Shown one piece after another: positions 57,917 through 64,000 of a stretch of 64,000 bases of DNA (its first letter is position 1; the number at the start of each line of letters is the position of its first letter). Below the pieces are notes generated by a model. That model did no database searches. It had not been told where the DNA came from and saw only the letters and a list, made by a program, of their open reading frames with translations. The stretch comes from Paramacrobiotus metropolitanus. Its lineage: Eukaryota > Tardigrada > Eutardigrada > Parachela > Macrobiotidae. Made by a program: the position numbers and the translations under genes. Location of the stretch: positions 1 to 64,000 of the forward strand of contig NW_026570366.1 in assembly GCF_019649055.1 (NCBI RefSeq), written 5' to 3'.

Positions 57917-59161
57917 TCATGATGCGTAAAATGATGTTATTGCTTGTATACTTCTTATTGCTTGTATACTTCCATGTGTATATAACTATATGTGTATGGG
58001 TATGCTGAATGGTTAAAACAGTTTTTGATACTTTTCCTTTCTGTGTCTTTTACGCTTTTTAAGGGAATGATAAGTCCTTGATAAAGTGCTTAAGAAAGAT
58101 TTTTGACTACCGCTTGCAGAAATATCTTTTGGTGTAATGAAAACTATGGAAGTGCACTTCGGTGCGTTTCTTATAATACGAACGCACAGACTTTACTAGT
58201 CCTGAAAATTATTGCAGTCAGTGCTGCGTCCCTAAAAATGCTTTTCTCCAGAAAACTAAGATTTGTTTAATTTGAATACCACGTTGTGTTATGTTCAAGT
58301 TCATAGTACAGTTCAACAGTTGAATGTATCATAGCGTTTCGCTATAAGAATTACGGGTGTCGAAGCCGTACAATTTTGTACTCGTATTAGACAGAAGATG
58401 AAACACAGAGTGTATGTGCACAACAATGAAATCGGCATTTCTTATCTAAACCGTTCTTACCAAACTTAATTAATAACTGCGCGCGGATCCCGTTAATTAA
58501 ATCTGTAGCCATTAGCAGTAGTAACTATCTCTTTTCGTGCACATGCGGACAATGTAACACCAGCCGGTGTTGTGTTTCGTGGATGAGCGGCGATAAGCAC
58601 TTGCTGATCGTCAGCAACGGATACCACTATACAGCGCGTTACTGTTTGCTGGGTTTGTTGTTGCCGATTTACATGAGGAGCGGAGTTGTGCGACGATAGC
58701 CAATTTTATTAAGGCCATGGAATAACCTGCTGCTGATCATCAAAAACGTCTTACAAGCAATTTCTTGCATATCGTCTATGGATTTGTCAGAATCTGTCAG
58801 AGTGAAAAACATGGAGTTAAATGCAAGACGGCGTTCATCGGTACTCCGCAGCAAAAACGGTACGCGACACATCCGAACTGGTAAATAACCTGTATAGATT
58901 CGTAACCAGGTAGATGTAAATTTTTTTGAACGGTCAAAAGCACATTTTAATTTGGTAACAAAGATAACTTATGTCGAACAAAACGGTCACAACTTATATG
59001 GCGCTGTTATTGCGAAGGGCTTGCTTGTTAAGTGTGCAATATATGTAGAGTCTGAAAGGTTTTTGAAAGGCTTCTTGGATTTAGGAATTTGACTTTTTTG
59101 TAACAGTGCTTAACGCCGCTAGTGGCTTCAATATCAACGTGGTAGATATGCCGTTTTTTAG
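57917..59161. other. Intergenic / 5' part of the transporter gene, exons not identified
   Basis: The first recognised transporter exon opens mid-codon after an acceptor (59161), so at least one upstream exon with the start codon should lie here. I could not identify it. Confidence 0.4.
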
Positions 59162-62100
59162 ATGAGCCAAAAATTGTGACAACATTAACGGAAGAAATAA
59201 CCATAGAAGAAGAAGAACCGCCGAAAAAGAACTGGTGGTTGGCGACCGTGGTGTTATTACTAGAAGTGACTCTCGCCATCTGCGAAGCACAGTTCACATC
59301 CATTGGATTCACTAACCACAACTTCACAGCTCCCCACTTTTACACAGAATGCCGGTTTATATCTCGTTCACTGGCGTTTCCCTTGGTGATCGTTATTGTA
59401 TTAGTTATGAATATATTTTCTACAAAAAAGAAAAACCTCCAACTGTTTTTCAGGTATTGCATTTCAATGATTTTATGTTCTTCCGCAGCTAAGTTGCATT
59501 AATACAAGCTGTGCGACACTGGTGATGTTTTCATTCCCATAAATTGTTTTAGAAAATGTGCAAGTATCTCCGGTAAAGAGGGACTGACGGTGAAAAACTT
59601 TTTCAAAAAGTACACGCTGCCCACATTAACTACGGCTGGAACCGGTGCGACGTACATTGTAGCGCTGATTTATATTCCGCCAACGGTCACGTCGGCCTGC
59701 TATACATCATGTGTGGCGATTTCCTATGTGCTTTCTCTGGTGTTCCTAAAGCAAAAGCACTTCATTTTTAAGGTAACATAAAGGAAAAATAAATGTGTAC
59801 CGAGCACAGTTATTTAGTGTTACATAAGAAGCTATCGGGTTCTTACGCATTACATATTAAAGAGCTAAAGCTTTACTCTTTCTGCAGACTTTATTCGTGT
59901 GTTTGTCCTTTGCCGGAATGGCCTTGGTGGCATACTCCACAACAACCGGCGTCCAAATTCGCAGTGATGCGTATGTATATCGGCGTTATTGTCATCATCA
60001 TATCCTGTTTTCTGTTGTCGTTTCATCAAGTGAGTTACAAATAGTAACGAAGGAAAAATTAACGTAAGAACAATACGAACACCGGATTTTTTTCCCACCT
60101 GCATAGTTGTTTTACGTGAAATCATTTCCGGACGCTGATCCCTACCAAGCAGCATTCACCTGTACGATCATGTTTGCCACGGCCGCTCTGCTTTACTGGC
60201 CCGTTCCCCTGGCTCTACGTCTGCAGGAACAAGAAGTGTGGGAATGGAGCACTGTACCGTGGCCATACGTTTTCGGAGGAATGTTTGCATCTTTAGGTGC
60301 GAATAACAATTAATTAGGATACGCGATATAGGTGCAGTACTTTTCGGCATAATCGGATCCTTAGCGACGTAAAACATGCTCGTATGGTCGTAACTACAGA
60401 AGAAGCCGCATGCTTTAACGCTACCGCAGTGGGGTGCACGCATTGCTACTATGGCAACGAGCTCCACCTAAGACCACCTTCTTTTGCGGTAGTGCGTCCA
60501 TCGGCAGATCGGTGTTTTTATTCCTTTGTGAGCAGTGTAATGTTCTTTATTTAGGTGATGTAATTGTAGTACTCCAGTTTTAAGTAGTAATTAATATCAA
60601 ACCATTCATGTGCATGTACATATGTATCCATCACATGCATCGAACTTCGTGAATTCATCAAGGCACAGTTTGCTTTTGGCGGCACTCAACCAAATATATT
60701 AATGGCTGATGCCGACGCGGGACCTTCACGGAAGCGCTTCAGAGGGTCAACTTCGGTGCACCCACGCACTTTATCGCCGGTAGCGGAGATCCGCGTCGCT
60801 TTCCGCGTCCCGGCAAGCGAGTTTCGTATGCGATGCACAGAAGAGAATTCCGGATCAAACGGGACAGCGCCCGTTGCCAAAGTGTGGATCTACGAAGCCG
60901 AAGTCAAGGTTCCGAAGTCGTCGGAACATCCGGGAATTGCGTCAGGGACGTGGGTATTCGCCATAAAGCGGTCCTTGCTGCTGAATGGTACGCTGCTCAG
61001 AGAGAAAAAAGTCCATGCATCACTCCGGCCAACCGATTTATTACGTGGCCAAGGAAATCCAGTTGGATTTTGTACCACACTGGATTTCATTCTTGGGTAA
61101 GTCGTAATAGACGGGTTTATGCTTGAGCGTCATATTACGACACAACCTGCCTATTGCCATGCCTTATTACTCTCGACGTGAGTGCTGCCTGATTCCGTGC
61201 ATACTTTTATGAAGCAGAGAAAACAATAAAAAATAAATTGTTTCAGACTGCACGTTACTGGCCGAAAAAGGGCTACCTTCAACAAAAGAATTACGAATAA
61301 AAAACATGAAATTCAAACAAGGATATGCTCGTAAATGCATACCATCACTCATATAATTAAAATACCCCAAAACTTAGCTGAACAGCATTACGGATGGTAA
61401 AAGAGTCATTGCACTACAATTTAATTACACGTTGCGTTTACTACGTGCGTATGTATACTCTGATGCTAATTGAACTATCGGTCTGTCAATGGTTTTAAAG
61501 TTTCGGAAAGCCGAACAAAAATCTAATCAAATCGCTTTGCAGACGAACAGATATTAGCTTTTTAAGTTAAAGCACTAATACTCAACTTACAACAAAAAAC
61601 GTACTTGTATATACAACAAACAGCTACTTCTATACAAAGTCAAGCGCCTCGCGTATTAATTCAATTTTTGTAAACATAATGCCGTTTCCGAATTATCGAA
61701 TTATTCATACTTTAGATGAAGTTATAATTAACCTGCCAATTATTTATCAACTCATAAATCCTTTTTGCATGTAGCTTAAAATAATTACTGGGTTCTTTGT
61801 ATTACAGATTACGTTTTCCTTCTGAGCAATCCTACTTTATTTGGCCAGCTCAAAACGGTGTTTTCAACAATAACCAGTTTATCTCAAAGCCGCTGCGCTT
61901 GACCTTTCCCTATGATCATGAGTCGCCTTTTTGCGACGACAACTCATTGACTGTAGGTACAACATGGTCGGTGGACTTTCTCTTTTATACTAATCCACTT
62001 ATTCAACGTCCTGGCGCCACACTGACCGGTCTCGCTAGCAAACTGGATAGTATGCGCAAATCGGCAGCGTTTTCGGATTGTGCTTTGGTATCGGCTGACG

Positions 62101-63499
62101 GCCAGACGTTCCCGGCGCACCGCGTGGTACTGGCCGCGCAGTCACCGGTGTTCGCTGCCATGTTCGAGCATAACATGCTGGAAAAAGAGACCGGCGTTTG
62201 TCGGATCACCGATATTCAGTCGGCCGTTTTGGAGGTCATACTGGATTTCCTGTACTGCCGCACAGTGTCGGATGCGCTAAAGAATGACGCCGAAACGATC
62301 CTGGCTGCGGCGCATAGATATAATATAGATGATCTGCAAAATGTCTGCGAGGATGCTTTGATTGGCAACTTAAATAAAGAAAACGCGGTGAAGTATCTGG
62401 GTATGGCGATGCAGTTCGGCTTGGACAGTCTCATGAAAAAGGCCGCCAGAATGGTTGCCGACTGACGGCCTGGGTTCCCATAGTTACGCATAGGTACATT
62501 ATCAGCGTGCGTTTTGTTACATTAAATAGAAGATCTTTGTGTTTGGGTTAATTGGGTACGAACGCGGTTCTTGCGTTTTCTTCTGCCGCTCAGATATACG
62601 ATAATTCATGCATGCTGCAATTAAAGATAATGTTTCCCGGAAAAAGTTTGCAAAGGGTGTGTTTTTTCGCACACGGAAAAAGTTGCCGATTATTGATCAC
62701 AATCCCGGAACTTATAAATCATATGACAAAAAGGAAGATAGCTTTATATTACGAACGTCATATGATATAGACACACCAGGAAGATAACCTAGGTAGCATC
62801 CGGCACACTTGTGCGGGAACTGTTGTAGCGTTAAAGTTGCCCAGCCACTACGGTAATGCTGTTCTACGGTAGCGCTGTTCTGTACGGTAATCTGCGGTAT
62901 GCTGCTCTCCTTGTGTACTGTAGCTGTCTGTGAACCTGCCGACATAGTAATAAATTACAAGTATCTACTCTACTGCAGTATGTAGGTAACAAGCACACGT
63001 GAATGCGATAACAGTATACAGCAAACTTTTTAATAATGCTATAAAAAATTTTGTTCATTTTTCTGGCAAACTGACTCGTTTCATTACAGGTGTGGCTTTT
63101 CTATATGCGTTTTGTTTAGCCATATCCAGCCCATTTTTTATTTCGCTGGGCGAGCTACTGAATCTATGCGTTACCGGACGTAAGTGCTATAATGATAAAC
63201 TTATTATTCGTGACTCGTGACACTTTTATAAGAAAGGACTGTCTCATTGTTTAGTGGTGGATTATTTTCTACGTGATATACCATTATTCCCGCTGCAAAT
63301 AGTGGGCTCGGCGTTGATCGGTGTGGCGTTTATTGCATTGTTAATACCCGACCGGTTCATATCCCTGGATTTGAAGCGCTTCAAATATGTGTCGAAGAAA
63401 ACGTTGGTGACCCATCCCCCATTGCACACTACGGACTCCGTTGTGGCTATTGTAGAACGGAGTGAATCGCTGGCGTCGGTTGGGGAAGCGCAAACTTAA
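59162..63499 (+). CDS. SLC35F3/F4-like transporter (5' exon missing), six exons seen
   Basis: Members of this drug/metabolite-transporter-type family include the human putative thiamine transporter SLC35F3. Exons are 59162-59453, 59553-59772, 59888-60029, 60107-60296, 63090-63179 and 63255-63499 (TAA). The first has a basic/acidic tail (EEEEPPKKNWW), a helix, then FTAPHFYTECRFISRSLAFP. The second has GLTVKNFFKKYTLPTL and LIYIPPTVTSACYTSCVA. The fourth begins LFYVKSFPDADPYQAAF. The fifth has LAISSPFFISLGELLNL, and the last a terminal helix plus a Ser-rich tail. The order and spacing match SLC35F3/F4. Exon 3 starts in one frame (LFVCLSFAGMALVAYS) but must end in another (RMYIGVIVIIISCFLL), so it contains a 1-nt frameshift between about 59935 and 59975. 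The 2.8-kb fourth intron contains the MATH-BTB gene. Confidence 0.78.
60702..62465 (+). CDS. MATH-BTB (SPOP-like) ubiquitin-ligase adaptor, 2 exons, 350 aa, nested in an intron
   Basis: Exons 60702-61096 and 61808-62465 join in frame (GG/GTAAGT, TTACAG/A). The N-terminal half is a divergent MATH-like substrate-binding domain, where WVFAIKRSLLLNG, RPTDLL and WSVDFLFY mark strands in the usual order. The second half is a clear BTB/POZ domain: SAAFSDCALVSADGQTFPAH, RVVLAAQSPVFAAMF and ETGVCRITDI, then EVILDFLYCRTV. It ends with the 3-box-like helices HRYNIDDLQNVCEDAL and AMQFGLDSLMKKAARMVAD. SPOP-type proteins bind substrates by MATH and CUL3 by BTB plus 3-box. There is no nuclear-localisation tail. 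It lies wholly within a transporter intron on the same strand, so it needs its own promoter (60300-60700). Confidence 0.88.
62466..63089. other. Rest of the transporter intron
   Basis: 3' flank of the nested gene and the remainder of the intron; no further exon seen. Confidence 0.5.
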
Positions 63500-63785
63500 T
63501 AATCTGATATCAACGTATTACGGTTATGTGATACCGCGTGATAACGTAGCCAAAAATGCAAATGCAGTTCTTTACTAAATAATTTTCCAAATCCATCGAG
63601 CGTGTTACTGTATTACGATAATTTAAACAATCTTTTATAAGTGCTATATTAATCACTTGCACGTTGGGTAATAAAAATGTGATATAATTGTAAGGTGAAC
63701 CGCAGTGTGTCGGATGTCGAATATCCAGCGCTATAATATTAATCAACACATTGGCGGAATTTTTGTGGATGGCCGAATTCGATGG

Positions 63786-63939
63786 TTACAGTCGTGTAGG
63801 TACCGAGGATTTGTCCTTGGTCTCTTTAAGCTCTTCCAGGATTTTACCAGGACTGGTGGGCGCGGATGGTGTGGGGCGGAGCATCCAGCGATAATCAGCG
63901 TTTCCGCTGTTGGCTTCCGGTGCTTCTTTAACTCGAATA
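63786..63939 (-). CDS. 3'-terminal exon of a - strand gene (unidentified)
   Basis: On the - strand an acceptor TATTTTCAG leads into IRVKEAPEANSGNADYRWML, then PTPSAPTSPGKILEELKE, with a stop at 63786. The charged and Pro-rich tail looks coding, and the acceptor is strong. The rest of the gene would lie beyond the right edge. It would be convergent with the transporter gene, whose stop is 290 bp away. Family not recognised. Confidence 0.45.
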
Positions 63940-64000
63940 CTGAAAATACACAATTTTATGCTGCCGGACCAGAACAAACATTTTATTAAGTAATACATGC

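Overview
The window is animal nuclear DNA, not bacterial or viral. Genes are split by short GT-AG introns (mostly about 50-300 bp, with a few longer ones), no operons are visible, and the recognisable genes are metazoan: a folliculin-interacting protein (FNIP) fragment, PSMD9, an SLC35F3/F4-like transporter, a MATH-BTB protein and a gustatory-receptor-like membrane protein. The small introns and compact genes suggest a small invertebrate such as a tardigrade or other ecdysozoan. That is an inference; nothing here fixes the species.

Layout. 1-12454 is a homogeneous satellite (unit about 1.13 kb, 12 units, running off the left edge). It has a two-unit higher-order pattern and a run of overlapping hairpins in every unit. 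12455-18660 is its diverged edge, one GC-rich possible gene, AT microsatellites and a foldback element. 18980-22174 carries an unrecognised gene ('gene A') followed by the 3' part of an FNIP gene; the same block recurs at 39500-42596. 22175-31550 is repeat-rich: a minisatellite, a TIR element, an 89-bp tandem hairpin repeat and a nuclease-like ORF with shuffled partial copies at 45.3-47.0 kb. 31550-45150 holds a Harbinger-like MITE, a 9-bp microsatellite, a reverse-transcriptase/endonuclease ORF enclosed in long inverted repeats, a second fragment of that family, the second gene A/FNIP block, and a decayed DIRS-like tyrosine-recombinase retroelement.

From 48.2 kb rightwards the window is gene-rich. 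It contains PSMD9 (- strand), an 11-exon gene for a secreted helical protein built from a duplicated three-exon cassette (the best candidate for an undescribed protein family), a Gr-like receptor, and an SLC35F3/F4-like transporter with a complete MATH-BTB gene nested in one of its introns. A terminal exon of a - strand gene closes the window.

The genes do not form one pathway. Three processes shape the window: satellite amplification, segmental duplication followed by complementary loss of exons (FNIP), and exon-cassette duplication that built a new secreted protein.
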